From Stenotrophomonas bentonitica (GTDB lineage: Bacteria; Pseudomonadota; Gammaproteobacteria; Xanthomonadales; Xanthomonadaceae): 64,000 nt of DNA. Positions 24,401-34,209 of the stretch are shown piece by piece. Below the pieces are notes generated by a model, which had not been told where the DNA came from, did not search any database, and saw nothing but the letters and a program-made list of their open reading frames with translations. Location: assembly GCF_002887735.1 (NCBI RefSeq), contig NZ_PKQP01000001.1, forward strand, positions 62,001 to 126,000, given 5' to 3'. The stretch's first letter is position 1. Each line of letters starts with the position of its first letter. Position numbers and translations under genes: made by a program.

Positions 24401-24961
24401 GGTATGCCGGATGCGGGTCTCGGTTTCCTTGCGGCGCTCCTTGTACTTGGAGATGCCGGCAGCTTCTTCCAGGTAGACCCGCAGATCTTCAGGCCGCGCC
24501 TCGATGATCTTGCTGATCATGCCCTGCTCGATGATCGAGTAGCTGCGCGGCCCCAGGCCGGTGCCGAGGAACAGGTCGGTGATGTCGCGGCGGCGGCACT
24601 TGGTGCCGTTTAGGTAGTAGTTGCTGCTGCCGTCACGGCTGACGGTGCGCTTGACCGAGATCTCGTTGAACGAGGCGTACTCACCGGTGATGGTGTGGTC
24701 GGTGTTGTCGAAGATCAGCTCGACGGCGGCCTGCGAGACGGGCTTGCGGCCGGAGGAGCCGGAGAAGATGACGTCGGTCAGCGAGTCGCCACGCAGGCGG
24801 CTGGCGGAGCTTTCGCCCATGACCCAGCGCACGGCGTCGATGATGTTCGATTTGCCACAGCCATTGGGGCCCACCACGCCGGTCATGTTGGTCGGCAGGT
24901 GCAGCGTGGTCGGATCGACGAAGGATTTGAATCCGGACAGCTTGATCGTGGACAGACGCAT
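21458..24961 (-). CDS. smc: Chromosome segregation protein SMC
   Basis: 1167 residues, the usual SMC length. Walker A is GPNGCGKS (31-38), the ABC signature LSGGEKAM begins at about 1068, and Walker B FCLLDEVDAPLDEANV follows at about 1092. Between the head halves lie two long coiled-coil arms and a central hinge (about 500-660, with LGQLIEGVLVDSP and GEGDSVITRGGERLGEGWV). With ScpA and ScpB, which are not in the window, it loads on DNA and helps individualise the two nucleoids. A TATACT -10-like box (complement of 25087-25092) lies about 125 bp upstream. Confidence 0.97.
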   Translation of the reverse strand: MRLSTIKLSGFKSFVDPTTLHLPTNMTGVVGPNGCGKSNIIDAVRWVMGESSASRLRGDSLTDVIFSGSSGRKPVSQAAVELIFDNTDHTITGEYASFNEISVKRTVSRDGSSNYYLNGTKCRRRDITDLFLGTGLGPRSYSIIEQGMISKIIEARPEDLRVYLEEAAGISKYKERRKETETRIRHTRENLDRLNDLREEIGKQLEHLKRQARQAEQYQALQEERKVKDAEWKALEYRGLDSRLGGLREALSREETRLQQLIAEQRDAEARIETSRLRREEASDALNTAQAEVYQVGSTLARLEQQIQHQREMSQRLNKARDEAQQALADLGQHISGDEAKLMVLREAVDDAEPRLEQLQEENEIKQEALRDAEARLADWQQRWESHTRSTSEASRAGEVERTRVDYLDRQVLEADRRRESLQAERAGLDLDALAEVFEELHLQHETQKASLDTLNEQVEERKHAVAGLQDRQRAGQTELAEIRKQAQAARGRLSSLETLQQAALGQEQGAAVAWLKARGLDSGARVGERLTVESGWENAVESALGQLIEGVLVDSPASLVDALGELGEGRIALVSAEQDALDVAPTSLAAKVQGPTAIRRLLARLHAAEDLASARALQATLGEGDSVITRGGERLGEGWVRVSRSGAAKQGALLREREIVTLREQIETLQDREAALEERLAGFRDQLLAGEQQREDAQRQLYLAHRSVSELGGQLQSQQGKVEAARTRIDRIEGELVQLLETLDAGREQVREARSRLDDAVTSMGDLESVRAALEGERRQLTDARDQARDQARNVREAAHSLALTLESQRAQIASLSQALERMSTQRGQLDTRLGELHSQLDEGDSPVKALEAEHQNALGERVRADRVLGEARTLLDGIDAELRTFEQTRHQRDEQALAQRERISQRKLDQQALVLSADQLSASVEKAGFVLQVVINSLPEDARVTDWEQAVHQIDGRMRRLEPVNLAAIQEYGEASQRSEYLDAQNTDLTTALETLEDAIRKIDRETRGRFKDTFDRVNAGVQQLYPRLFGGGHAYLELTGEDLLDTGVAIMARPPGKRVSSISLLSGGEKAMTAVALVFAIFQLNPAPFCLLDEVDAPLDEANVGRLANMVKEMSEKVQFLFVSHNKATMEAAHQLSGVTMREPGVSRLVSVDLEEAARLAGAA

Positions 24962-25267
24962 GGCGTGATGGTTTTCCGGGCGAAGGCCTGAAGCGACCCC
25001 ACCATGGTGGATTACGGAGCGGATTTACCCCTCAAGCCATTGATATTGCAGGACTTCAATGACCCCGGGGGCGACGCGATAGCCTGAGTATAACGGGGCC
25101 GGTGTTCAGCGCGCTGCGGGGGCGGCTCCAGCCCGCATTTCCAGCGTGGGGCAAGGCGGGACGGCACGGGCGGGGGTTCAGGGCGCGTCCCGGTCCGGGC
25201 TGCCCGGCGCCCTCCCGCCTGTATCGTCACGGCCAAGCCGTTGCGGTTGCCGTTGCCACAAACAAAA
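24962..25267. other. Intergenic region upstream of smc
   Basis: About 300 bases between smc and the rplI terminator. It holds a TATACT-like -10 for smc (minus strand, 25087-25092) without a convincing -35, and a GC-rich stretch from about 25100 to 25230. I see no gene, RNA or repeat in it; short open frames here have no family resemblance. Confidence 0.5.
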
Positions 25268-25293
25268 AACGGGCACCCTCGCGGGTACCCGTT
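25261..25293 (-). terminator. Terminator after rplI
   Basis: An 11-bp stem with one mismatch (25268-25278 with 25283-25293), loop TCGC, and on the minus strand a T-rich tail (complement of the A run at 25264-25269). It lies 27 bp beyond the rplI stop codon and ends the ribosomal transcript. Confidence 0.88.
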
Positions 25294-25320
25294 TCAGTGA
25301 CGCCCGCCTTTCGGCAGGAA

Positions 25321-25773
25321 TCAGGCCTTTTCGGCTTCCACAACCACCTTGACGGTGGTTTCCACGTCGGCGTGCAGGTGGACAGTCACCTCGTACTCGC
25401 CCACGTTGCGGAAGGCGCCTTCGCCCAGGATCACTTCGCTCTTTTCCAGCGGCAGGCCGGCAGCGGTGAAGGCTTCGGCGATATCGCGCGGGCCGACCGA
25501 ACCGTACAGCTTGCCTTCCGTCGAAGCGTTGGCAGCGATGGTCACGCTCTTGCCTTCCAGCTGCGCCTTGCGGGCTTCGGCATCAGCGTGGATCGACTGG
25601 GCCTTGGCTTCGTAATCAGCGCGCTTGGCTTCGAACTCGGCCACGTTGGTCGCGGTGGCCGGAACGGCCTTGCCGGTCGGGACGAGGAAGTTGCGGCCGT
25701 AGCCCGGCTTCACGTCGACCAGATCGCCCAGACCGCCGAGGTTGGTGACCTTCTGAAGAAGAATCAGCTTCAT
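25321..25773 (-). CDS. rplI: 50S ribosomal protein L9
   Basis: 150 residues, normal for L9. The N-terminal RNA-binding domain reads [20 protein letters not shown] followed by [10 protein letters not shown]; a connecting helix (about 45-75) leads to the C-terminal domain with [19 protein letters not shown] site precedes the ATG. It is the last gene of the rpsF-rpsR-rplI group; the 155-bp gap from rpsR has no visible terminator. Confidence 0.97.
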   Translation of the reverse strand: MKLILLQKVTNLGGLGDLVDVKPGYGRNFLVPTGKAVPATATNVAEFEAKRADYEAKAQSIHADAEARKAQLEGKSVTIAANASTEGKLYGSVGPRDIAEAFTAAGLPLEKSEVILGEGAFRNVGEYEVTVHLHADVETTVKVVVEAEKA

Positions 25774-25928
25774 GGTGTAGCTCCAAATATGTATTCGTTA
25801 GCGAGGCCCAGGCCCCGCAGCGATGGCTGTCCGAATATCCGAACGGCAGATCCTTCACACCGCCCGACGCTTCACAGCGCGGGCGGCGGGATCCGCGAAA
25901 GCGGCGACCAACAGGCCGCCCGCCTTCA

Positions 25929-26159
25929 TCAGACGTCGTGGTTGTCGGTGTACGGAATCAGGGCCAGGAAACGGGCGCGCTTGACGGCCGTTGCCAGCTG
26001 GCGCTGGTACTTCGACTTGGTACCGGTCACGCGGCTCGGCACGATCTTGCCGTTCTCGGTGAGGTACTGGCGCAGGGTGTTGAGATCCTTGTAATCGATC
26101 TCCTTCACACCTTCGGCCGTGAACTTGCAGAACTTGCGACGACGGAAGAACTTGGACAT
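25929..26159 (-). CDS. rpsR: 30S ribosomal protein S18
   Basis: 76 residues, normal for S18, with the conserved FCKFTAEG and [16 protein letters not shown] core (here [27 protein letters not shown]). It pairs with S6 on the platform of the small subunit. It begins 11 bp after rpsF with GGAG before the ATG. Confidence 0.97.
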   Translation of the reverse strand: MSKFFRRRKFCKFTAEGVKEIDYKDLNTLRQYLTENGKIVPSRVTGTKSKYQRQLATAVKRARFLALIPYTDNHDV

Positions 26160-26170
26160 GTCAGTGCTCC

Positions 26171-26611
26171 TTAAGCGGCCGAAGCGGCGTCTTCGCCGGC
26201 ATCGGTGTCAGCGGCGGCGGGGGTGGCTTCACCTTCTTCGTCATCACGACGACGACGCTCGCCACGCTCGGGCTTGTCACCCTTCTCGTCCTTGCTCTTC
26301 ATGATCAGCGACTGCTCGGTGTCAGCTTCGTCACGCTTGATGACGAGGTTGCGCAGCACGGCGTCGTTGAAGCGGAAGCTTTCCACCAGCTCGCTCAGCA
26401 CGGCCTGGTCGCACTCGATGTTGAGCATGACGTAGTGGGCCTTCACCAGGTTCTGGATCGGGTAAGCCAGCTGACGACGGCCCCAATCTTCCAGACGGTG
26501 GATGGTGCCGTTGCCGTTCTCGACCAGCGCCTTGTAGCGCTCGATCATGGCCGGGACCTGTTCGCTCTGGTCCGGATGGACCAGGAACACGACTTCGTAA
26601 TGACGACTCAT
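26171..26611 (-). CDS. rpsF: 30S ribosomal protein S6
   Basis: 146 residues. The S6 fold occupies about 1-100 ([35 protein letters not shown]). A C-terminal tail of about 45 residues is first basic (ERGERRRR) and then acidic, as in E. coli S6, where RimK adds glutamates. It is the first gene of the S6-S18-L9 transcript. The leader upstream carries two hairpins. Confidence 0.96.
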   Translation of the reverse strand: MSRHYEVVFLVHPDQSEQVPAMIERYKALVENGNGTIHRLEDWGRRQLAYPIQNLVKAHYVMLNIECDQAVLSELVESFRFNDAVLRNLVIKRDEADTEQSLIMKSKDEKGDKPERGERRRRDDEEGEATPAAADTDAGEDAASAA

Positions 26612-26681
26612 GTGTTTTTACCTTTCGGATGTGGCCCTTTGAGGGCCGGACAGCCCCCCGCAGGTGAACGCGGTGGGGCAA
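26612..26681 (-). promoter_or_regulatory. rpsF leader with two hairpins, possible S6:S18 autoregulatory site
   Basis: On the minus strand the leader shows GGCCC-TCAAA-GGGCC (26633-26647) about 20 bases before the ATG, preceded by a GC-rich stem pairing around 26652-26677. rpsF leaders in many bacteria carry an RNA motif that binds the S6:S18 complex and represses translation. The position fits; I cannot confirm the consensus bulge by eye. Confidence 0.35.
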
Positions 26682-26714
26682 GGGTCCTGCCCGGAATCAG
26701 GCAGGAAGCCGCGC

Positions 26715-26744
26715 ATTGTGGCAGCAGAAGGGGTCACAAGGCAA
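26715..26744 (-). promoter_or_regulatory. Candidate rpsF promoter
   Basis: On the minus strand TTGCCT (complement of 26739-26744) and CACAAT (complement of 26715-26720) are separated by 18 bases, about 100 bases before the rpsF ATG. Each hexamer matches four of six consensus bases. Confidence 0.4.
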
Positions 26745-26769
26745 GCCGGGCGGGCTGAACAGGCCCGGC
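26745..26769 (-). terminator. Hairpin after the IscA-like gene, possible terminator
   Basis: Inverted repeat GCCGGGC/GCCCGGC with an 11-nt loop, 11 bp beyond the stop codon of the IscA-like gene. No T-run follows, so termination would be weak. Confidence 0.4.
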
Positions 26770-26779
26770 ACGCGGGCGA

Positions 26780-27118
26780 TCAGGCCTTGTCGGCCTCGGT
26801 CGTGAAGCTCTCGCCGCAGCCGCATTCAGCGGTGGCGTTCGGGTTCCTGAACGTGAAGGTCTCGCTCAGCCCGTGCTTGCCGAAGTCGATTTCGGTGCCG
26901 TCCACCAGCTCGAGGCTGGTGGCATCCACATAGATGCGGACCCCATCCTGCTCGAAGACGGTGTCGCCCTCGCGCTCATCGCGGGCCAGATCGGTGATGT
27001 GGCCCCAGCCGGAACAACCGGTGCGGGTCACGCCGAAACGCAGGCCCAGCGCGCCGGGCGTCTGCTCGACGAACTTCTGCACACGGGCAAAGGCAACAGG
27101 GGTAAGGCTTACGGCCAT
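26780..27118 (-). CDS. HesB/IscA-family iron-sulfur cluster carrier
   Basis: 112 residues from the ATG at 27118 (GGAG upstream). The three A-type carrier cysteines are present: Cys35 in TGCSGWGH, and Cys99 and Cys101 in ECGCGESF. These bind a [2Fe-2S] or [4Fe-4S] cluster for transfer to target proteins. The region around the last motif is closer to IscA than to ErpA. It stands alone, not in an isc or suf operon, and is divergent from asnS. The symbol is left open because A-type carriers are easily confused. Confidence 0.9.
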   Translation of the reverse strand: MAVSLTPVAFARVQKFVEQTPGALGLRFGVTRTGCSGWGHITDLARDEREGDTVFEQDGVRIYVDATSLELVDGTEIDFGKHGLSETFTFRNPNATAECGCGESFTTEADKA

Positions 27119-27247
27119 GACAGGCAACTCCAGCGGATCGTGATCATTATAGGCGCCCCGGACCGCAAGAAATGCCTCGCAAGCCGAACACCGCACCCGT
27201 TAAACTCCGTGTTCAGAGATCGAGTCGATCAACAGAGGATTCAAGTC

Positions 27248-28642
<1,395 letters not shown>

Positions 28643-28665
28643 TCGACCTACGGAGGCACTGAACC

Positions 28666-28971
28666 ATGACCCTGTTCTTCGCGCTGTGTTTCGTCGGCGT
28701 GGCGATCGCCGGGTTCAGTGCCTTCGTGATCTTCTGGCCGCTGACCCTGGTCCACATCCGCGACCGCCACCCGGCGCTGGCGGATCGTTTCGGCACGGGC
28801 GCGTTCCTGCGCCCGGATGCGCTGCGCTGGCTGCTCGGCCGCGACTATCGCCAGAGCACCGACCGCTCGCTGACCGGCCTGGCCGCGCCGGCCTGGCTCT
28901 CCCTGCTTACGCTTCTTGCTGGACTGGGCATGGCTGCCCTGCTCTGGCTGCTTTCGATGGTAATCACATGA
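28666..28971 (+). CDS. Small two-helix membrane protein, unknown
   Basis: 101 residues with hydrophobic segments at about 3-27 and 75-98 and a charged stretch between them (HIRDRHPALADRFG). An inner-membrane location is likely. It starts 24 bp after asnS with GGAGG upstream and overlaps the next gene by four bases (ATGA), so the two are coupled. I do not recognise a family. Confidence 0.7.
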   Translation: MTLFFALCFVGVAIAGFSAFVIFWPLTLVHIRDRHPALADRFGTGAFLRPDALRWLLGRDYRQSTDRSLTGLAAPAWLSLLTLLAGLGMAALLWLLSMVIT

Positions 28972-29282
28972 ACGACGACACTTCCCACCACGACGAGTGG
29001 TTCCTGGCCAGCCTCGGCAACACCCTGATCTGGGCCCGCCTGCGCGTGCGCCCGGCCGGCACCGCCGAGGTGCTGGACAGCGACGGCAACACGCTGAGCT
29101 ATGACAGCGAAGACACGGCACGCTCGCAGCTGTTCGACGCCGAGTTCGTCGCCTACGATGGTCTGGATGAAGAAGACGCCCTGGTGCGCGGCTTCTCGCT
29201 GCATGAAGTGCAGCCGCCACAGGCCGACAGCGATGACGCCCTGCACGGCCGCATGATCCAGAGCCTGGGCGCCCGCGCGTAA
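28968..29282 (+). CDS. Small acidic protein, unknown
   Basis: 104 residues, rich in Asp and Glu, with no signal or membrane segment. It starts inside the stop of the upstream gene (ATGA overlap) and ends with TAA six bases before paiB. Phrases such as WARLRVRPAGTAEVLDSDG suggest a small beta-rich cytoplasmic protein. No function can be given. Coding status is supported by the overlaps on both sides and by codon use like that of its neighbours. Confidence 0.65.
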   Translation: MNDDTSHHDEWFLASLGNTLIWARLRVRPAGTAEVLDSDGNTLSYDSEDTARSQLFDAEFVAYDGLDEEDALVRGFSLHEVQPPQADSDDALHGRMIQSLGARA

Positions 29283-29288
29283 CCGACG

Positions 29289-29927
29289 ATGTTCATCCCG
29301 TCCGCCTTCGTCGAGACCGACCTGATCTGGCTGGACCGGCTGCTGGCGCGCGATGCCTTCGTCACGCTGGTCACCACCGGGGCCGACGGCCCGCCGCAGG
29401 CCACGCGGATGCCGGTGCTGTACCGGCGCGATGCCGACGGCATCCTGATCGAAGGCCACTGGGCCAAGCCCAATCCGCAAGCCGGCCATGCCGGCCCGGC
29501 GTTGATGCTGGTGCAGGGCCCGCACGCCTACGTATCGCCTGGCTGGTATCCCGATAAGGCTGCGCAGGCGCGCGTACCGACCTGGAACTACGCCGCCGCG
29601 GAACTGCGCGGCGTGCTGGAACCGGTCACCGATGACGAGGCACTGATCGCCATGCTGGACGGCCTGAGCGCGCACTATGAAGCACAGGTCGGTGGCGACT
29701 GGGAGCTGCTGCCGATCGAGCCGCGCCAACAGCGCATGCTCGGCGGCATCGTCGGTTTCCGCTTCCGCCCGGCGCAGGTGCAGATCAAACTCAAGCTCAG
29801 CCAGAACCACCCCGAGGCCAACCAGTCCAGCGTGATCGACGCGCTGTCGGCACTGGACGCCCCGGCATCTCGCGAGCTGGCGCAGTGGATGCGCTGGCGC
29901 CGCGAGGGCGGCGCTGCCGCCGATTGA
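29289..29927 (+). CDS. paiB: PaiB-family FMN-binding protein
   Basis: 212 residues, the usual PaiB length. The family start MFIPSAFVETD, the VPTWNY box (about 97-102) and the C-terminal LKLSQNHPEAN are present. PaiB proteins have a split-barrel flavin-binding fold. In Bacillus subtilis PaiB is described as a negative regulator of sporulation and protease genes, but a regulatory role in proteobacteria is unproven, and a flavin or heme-related enzyme role is possible. Confidence 0.85.
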   Translation: MFIPSAFVETDLIWLDRLLARDAFVTLVTTGADGPPQATRMPVLYRRDADGILIEGHWAKPNPQAGHAGPALMLVQGPHAYVSPGWYPDKAAQARVPTWNYAAAELRGVLEPVTDDEALIAMLDGLSAHYEAQVGGDWELLPIEPRQQRMLGGIVGFRFRPAQVQIKLKLSQNHPEANQSSVIDALSALDAPASRELAQWMRWRREGGAAAD

Positions 29928-29949
29928 CCTTCCCCGCTCCTGCGACGAC

Positions 29950-29966
29950 GCGGCCACCCTGGCCGC
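29950..29966. repeat. REP-like hairpin between paiB and can
   Basis: Perfect 7-bp stem GCGGCCA/TGGCCGC with loop CCC, 23 bp after paiB. No T-run follows. It may be a headless relative of the SMAG hairpins or a weak transcript end. Confidence 0.4.
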
Positions 29967-30001
29967 GCCTTGCCCCCACCCGACGTCAGGGACCCCGCAC
30001 G

Positions 30002-30664
30002 ATGAAAGACATCCACAAGCTGCTGCAGAACAACCGCGAATGGGCGGACCGGATCGAGAAAGAAGACCCGGAGTTCTTCCACCAGCTGGCCAAGCAGCAG
30101 CACCCGGAATACCTGTGGATCGGCTGTTCCGATTCGCGCGTGCCGGCCAACCAGATCATCGGCATGGCACCGGGCGAAGTCTTCGTGCATCGCAACGTGG
30201 CCAACGTGGTGGTGCATACCGATCTGAACTGCCTGAGCGTGATCCAGTACGCCGTGGATCAGCTGAAGGTGAAGCACATCCTGATCGTGGGCCATTACGG
30301 CTGCGGCGGCGTGCACGCCAGCTTGAACAACACACGCGTGGGCCTGGCCGACAACTGGCTGCGGCACGTGGGCGATGTGGCGCAGAAGCATGCGGCGATC
30401 ATGGATGCGATCGAAGAGCCCGAACTGAAGCATGCGCGCCTGTGCGAGTTGAACGTGATCGAGCAGGTGGTCAACGCCTGCCGCTCGACGATCGTGCAGG
30501 ACGCCTGGGCGCGTGGCCAGAAGCTGATGGTGCACGGCTGGGTGTACAGCCTGAAGGACGGCCGGGTGCGCGAGATGGGCATCGACGTGGGCGCACCGGA
30601 AGAGCTGCAGGGCGCATACGAAAAGGCCCTGTCCTACGTTCCGCGCCACGGTCGGCGCGACTGA
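30002..30664 (+). CDS. can: Beta-class carbonic anhydrase
   Basis: 220 residues, the same length as E. coli Can. It interconverts CO2 and bicarbonate. The zinc ligands fall at the same positions as in E. coli: Cys42 and Asp44 (CSDSRVPA), and His98 and Cys101 (GHYGCGG). An in-frame start further upstream would run through the paiB gap and is not supported. The haaO gene begins 24 bp downstream. Confidence 0.95.
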   Translation: MKDIHKLLQNNREWADRIEKEDPEFFHQLAKQQHPEYLWIGCSDSRVPANQIIGMAPGEVFVHRNVANVVVHTDLNCLSVIQYAVDQLKVKHILIVGHYGCGGVHASLNNTRVGLADNWLRHVGDVAQKHAAIMDAIEEPELKHARLCELNVIEQVVNACRSTIVQDAWARGQKLMVHGWVYSLKDGRVREMGIDVGAPEELQGAYEKALSYVPRHGRRD

Positions 30665-30688
30665 TTCTTCCTCTTTCGGACAGCGCCC

Positions 30689-31216
30689 ATGCTTGCCTCC
30701 CCCATCAATCTGCTTGCCTGGATCGAAGAGCACCGGCATCTGCTGAAGCCGCCGGTCGGCAACAAGATGATCGAGAACGGCGACTTCATCGTGATGGTGG
30801 TCGGCGGCCCGAACAGCCGCACGGATTTCCATTACGACGAAGGCCCGGAGTGGTTCTATCAGCTCGAGGGCGAGATGACGCTGAAGGTGCAGGAGGATGG
30901 CGCGGTACGCGACATTCCGATCCGCGCGGGCGAGATCTTCCTGTTGCCGGGCGGCGTGCCGCATTCGCCGCGCCGCCCGCCGGGTGGTGTGGGTCTGGTG
31001 GTGGAGCGCAAGCGGTTGGCGCATGAGCGCGATGGATTGATGTGGTTCTGCGAGCAGTGCAATCACAAGTTGTACGAGGAGTTTTTCGCGCTGGAGAACA
31101 TCGAGACGGATCTGCCGAAGGTGTTTGATCGCTATCACTCCTCGCTGGAGTTGCGCACGTGCGATGCGTGCGGGCATGTGGATCCGTTGCCTGAGAAGGT
31201 GGCTGTTGAGGGGTGA
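30689..31216 (+). CDS. haaO: 3-hydroxyanthranilate 3,4-dioxygenase
   Basis: 175 residues. It opens the ring of 3-hydroxyanthranilate to give the semialdehyde that cyclises to quinolinate, the NAD precursor. The cupin iron ligands His48, Glu54 and His92 keep the spacing of the Cupriavidus enzyme, and the bacterial C-terminal rubredoxin-like site is present (Cys121, Cys124, Cys158, Cys161). kynU and kmo follow after a 317-bp gap. The last third of the gene uses noticeably more TTG, GTT and TTT codons than its neighbours. Confidence 0.95.
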   Translation: MLASPINLLAWIEEHRHLLKPPVGNKMIENGDFIVMVVGGPNSRTDFHYDEGPEWFYQLEGEMTLKVQEDGAVRDIPIRAGEIFLLPGGVPHSPRRPPGGVGLVVERKRLAHERDGLMWFCEQCNHKLYEEFFALENIETDLPKVFDRYHSSLELRTCDACGHVDPLPEKVAVEG

Positions 31217-31533
31217 TGGTTCGCTCGCTTTACGGCGTCAGCACTTGAGGGCTTGAGAGGCTGAGGGCTTTAGGGCTTTAGAGCCGGCGGTTGAGGTGCC
31301 TGCGAGTGGGCCGGCGGGGGTGGGTTTCCTGGACCCACCCACAGCGGCCCGCACACCGAAACGTCACTCCGGACGCTTTGGCTTTGGCTCCGCTTTGGCG
31401 TGTAGTCCGCCTTCCACCTTGAGCGCCAGCTGCCAGCCACCAGCGCACGCCAGATCAGCACAGCAAGCCTGATTCAGCCCACACCCCCACCACCCGGATA
31501 AACTGTCGGCTCACTGACACCGCCGGTTGCACC
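31217..31533. other. Intergenic region between haaO and kynU
   Basis: No gene is seen. From about 31244 to 31283 lies a degenerate run of 8-9 base units of the type GAGGGCTT/TAGGGCTT. A perfect 8-bp hairpin GGGTGGGT/ACCCACCC with a 7-nt loop occupies 31318-31340. GGATAAACTG near 31496-31505 contains TAAACT, a probable kynU -10 box like the one before asnS. Base composition is less GC-rich than the flanks. Confidence 0.5.
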
Positions 31534-32811
31534 ATGTCCGAGATCCTCAGCCGCACCCATGCCGTTGCCCTGGACGCCGCCGATCCGCTGCGCAGCCTGC
31601 GCAACGAATTCGTCTTTCCCCAGCACAACCACCGCGACCAGACCTACTTCGTCGGCAACTCGCTGGGCCTGCAGCCGCGCGGGGCACGTGCCGCCGTCCA
31701 GGAAGTCATGGACAAATGGGCCTCGCTGGCCGTCGAAGGCCACTTCACCGGCGACACCCAGTGGCTGCACTACCACCGCCTGGTCAGCGAACAGCTTGCC
31801 CGCGTCGTGGGCGCCCTGCCCAGCGAAGTCGTGGCGATGAACACCCTCAGCGTCAACCTGCACCTGATGATGGTCAGCTTCTACCGGCCCACCGCCGAGC
31901 GCCCCGTCATCCTCATGGAGGCCGGCGCCTTCCCGACCGACCGGCATGCGGTGGAATCGCAGCTCCGCTTCCATGGCTTCAACCCGGAAACCGATCTGGT
32001 GGAAGTGCAGCCCGACGAGCCGAACGGCACCATTTCGCTGCAGGCGATCGAGCGCGCCATCACCGAACACGGCCCACGCCTGGCGCTGGTGCTGTGGCCC
32101 GGCGTGCAGTACCGCAGCGGCCAGGTCTTCGATCTGGAGGCCATTACCCGCATGGCGCGCCTGCAGGGCGCTCGGGTCGGCTTCGATCTGGCCCACTCGG
32201 TCGGCAACGTGCCGTTGCAGCTGCACGACATCGCACCGGATTTCGCCGTGTGGTGCCATTACAAGTACCTCAACGCGGGCCCGGGCGCCGTCGCCGGCTG
32301 CTTCGTGCACGAGCGCCACCACCGCGACGCCACCCTGCCGCGTTTCGCGGGCTGGTGGGGCCATGAAGAGGCCACGCGCTTCAAGATGGCCCCGCAGTTC
32401 GTGCCCGCCGTGGGCGCTGAAGGCTGGCAGCTCAGCAACCCGCCCGTGCTGGGCCTGGCCCCGCTGCGCGCTGCGCTGGAGGTGGTCGACAAGGCCGGCG
32501 GCATCGACGCGCTGCGGGTCAAATCGTTGCGCCTGACCGGCATGCTGGATGCGCTCGTTCGCGCGCGCCTGTCCGGGGTGCTCGAGGTGCTGACCCCGTC
32601 CGAACCGGAACGCCGCGGCTGCCAGCTCTCGCTGCGCGTGGCCGGTGGCCGCGAGCGCGGCCGCAGCCTGTTCGAGTACCTGCAGACCGTGGGCGTGCTC
32701 GGCGACTGGCGCGAGCCCGATGTGATCCGCATTTCGCCGACCCCGCTCTACAACCGCTACCTCGACCTGCACCACTTCGTCGAGGAAGTGGAAGCCTGGG
32801 CTGGCCTCTAA
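31534..32811 (+). CDS. kynU: Kynureninase
   Basis: 425 residues, the usual length. It is a PLP enzyme that cleaves kynurenine or 3-hydroxykynurenine to (3-hydroxy)anthranilate and alanine. The PLP Lys should be Lys244 in CHYKYLNAGPGA, and YFVGNSLGLQP is the conserved N-terminal segment. In this context, beside kmo and haaO, the product is probably 3-hydroxyanthranilate for NAD synthesis. Kmo follows 30 bp downstream. Confidence 0.96.
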   Translation: MSEILSRTHAVALDAADPLRSLRNEFVFPQHNHRDQTYFVGNSLGLQPRGARAAVQEVMDKWASLAVEGHFTGDTQWLHYHRLVSEQLARVVGALPSEVVAMNTLSVNLHLMMVSFYRPTAERPVILMEAGAFPTDRHAVESQLRFHGFNPETDLVEVQPDEPNGTISLQAIERAITEHGPRLALVLWPGVQYRSGQVFDLEAITRMARLQGARVGFDLAHSVGNVPLQLHDIAPDFAVWCHYKYLNAGPGAVAGCFVHERHHRDATLPRFAGWWGHEEATRFKMAPQFVPAVGAEGWQLSNPPVLGLAPLRAALEVVDKAGGIDALRVKSLRLTGMLDALVRARLSGVLEVLTPSEPERRGCQLSLRVAGGRERGRSLFEYLQTVGVLGDWREPDVIRISPTPLYNRYLDLHHFVEEVEAWAGL

Positions 32812-32841
32812 GCCGCCCTCCCCGCCCCCACGGACATTGAC

Positions 32842-34209
32842 TTGATCGCTACCCCCTCCCGCTCGCTGAGCATCATCGGCGCAGGTCTGGCCGGTTCGCT
32901 GCTTGCCATCCTGCTGTCCCGCCAGGGCTGGCAGATCACCTTGTATGAGCGCCGCGGCGATCCGCGCGTGAGCGATTACGAGTCCGGTCGCTCGATCAAC
33001 CTGGCGCTCGCCGAGCGTGGCCGCCATGCGCTGCGCCAGGCCGGTGTCGAAGACGCGGTCATGGCCAAGGCAGTGATGATGCGCGGGCGCATGATCCACC
33101 CGCGCGAGGGCGAACCGCAGCTGCAGCGCTACGGCCGCGATGACAGCGAAGTGATCTGGTCGATCCACCGCAAGGACCTCAACACCACGCTGCTGCAGCT
33201 GGCCGAGGATGCGGGCGCCACCGTGCATTTCCACCGCCGCCTGCACACCGTGGATTTCGATGCCGGCTACGCGCGCTTCATCGATGACCGCGACGACCAG
33301 CCGCACGATATCCGCTTCGATACCCTGATCGGTGCCGACGGTGCCGGTTCGGCTTTGCGCGCGGCGATGAACCGCAAGCAGCCGCTGGACGAGCGCATCG
33401 ACTTCCTGGATCACTCCTACAAGGAACTGGAGATCCCGCCGACCGCTGACGGTGGTTTCCGGATCGAGGCCAATGCGCTGCACATCTGGCCGCGCGGGCA
33501 CTACATGTGCATTGCGCTGCCCAACGACGAAGGCACGTTCACCGTCACGCTGTTCCTGCCCAACGAGGGCGACCCGAGCTTTGCCACCACCAACAGCGGG
33601 GCCGAGGCCGAGGCGCTGTTCGCGCGCGACTTCCCCGATGCACTGGCGCTGATCCCGAACCTGCGCCGCGATTGGGAGCAGCACCCGCCGGGCCTGCTCG
33701 GCACGCTGCACCTCAAGCATTGGCACATGAAGGGCCGCGCGGTGCTGATCGGCGATGCCGCGCACGCGATGGTCCCGTTCCACGGCCAGGGCATGAACTG
33801 CGCCTTCGAAGACTGCATCGCACTGGCCGCGCACCTGCTGGAGCAGGATTCGCTGGCCGAGGCCTTCGCCGCCTTCGAAACCGACCGCAAGCCGAACGCC
33901 GAGGCGATCCAGCAGATGGCGCTGGAAAACTACCTGGAGATGCGCGACCGCGTGGCCGATCCGCAGTTCCTGTTGCAGCGCGAACTGGAACAGGCGCTGC
34001 AGGCGCGGTGGCCGACCCGCTTCGTGCCGCATTACACGATGGTCACCTTCCTGCGCACCCCGTATGCCGTAGCGCTGGCCCGCACCGAGCTGCAGCGGCG
34101 CATGCTGGAGGACGCCACCGCCGGGCACGACAGCCTGGCACATATCGACTGGGCCGCCCTGGAGCGCCTGGTCCACGAACAACTGCCAGTCCTGGAGGGC
34201 GCGCACTGA
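32842..34209 (+). CDS. kmo: Kynurenine 3-monooxygenase
   Basis: 455 residues from a TTG start at 32842. A flavoprotein hydroxylase: the FAD-binding Rossmann motif is IIGAGLAGSL (about 10-19), with the second FAD motif GDAAHAMVPFHGQGMN (about 304-319). It hydroxylates kynurenine using NADPH and oxygen. The stop codon overlaps the sbcB start by one base (TGATG). The C-terminus is hydrophilic, without the membrane tail of mitochondrial Kmo. A start at a nearby ATG is not available in frame. Confidence 0.95.
   Translation: MIATPSRSLSIIGAGLAGSLLAILLSRQGWQITLYERRGDPRVSDYESGRSINLALAERGRHALRQAGVEDAVMAKAVMMRGRMIHPREGEPQLQRYGRDDSEVIWSIHRKDLNTTLLQLAEDAGATVHFHRRLHTVDFDAGYARFIDDRDDQPHDIRFDTLIGADGAGSALRAAMNRKQPLDERIDFLDHSYKELEIPPTADGGFRIEANALHIWPRGHYMCIALPNDEGTFTVTLFLPNEGDPSFATTNSGAEAEALFARDFPDALALIPNLRRDWEQHPPGLLGTLHLKHWHMKGRAVLIGDAAHAMVPFHGQGMNCAFEDCIALAAHLLEQDSLAEAFAAFETDRKPNAEAIQQMALENYLEMRDRVADPQFLLQRELEQALQARWPTRFVPHYTMVTFLRTPYAVALARTELQRRMLEDATAGHDSLAHIDWAALERLVHEQLPVLEGAH

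Noticed and set aside
31474-34206. 910-codon minus-strand open frame opposite kynU and kmo
   Set aside because: Antisense shadow of two conserved enzyme genes; no sensible start or domain.
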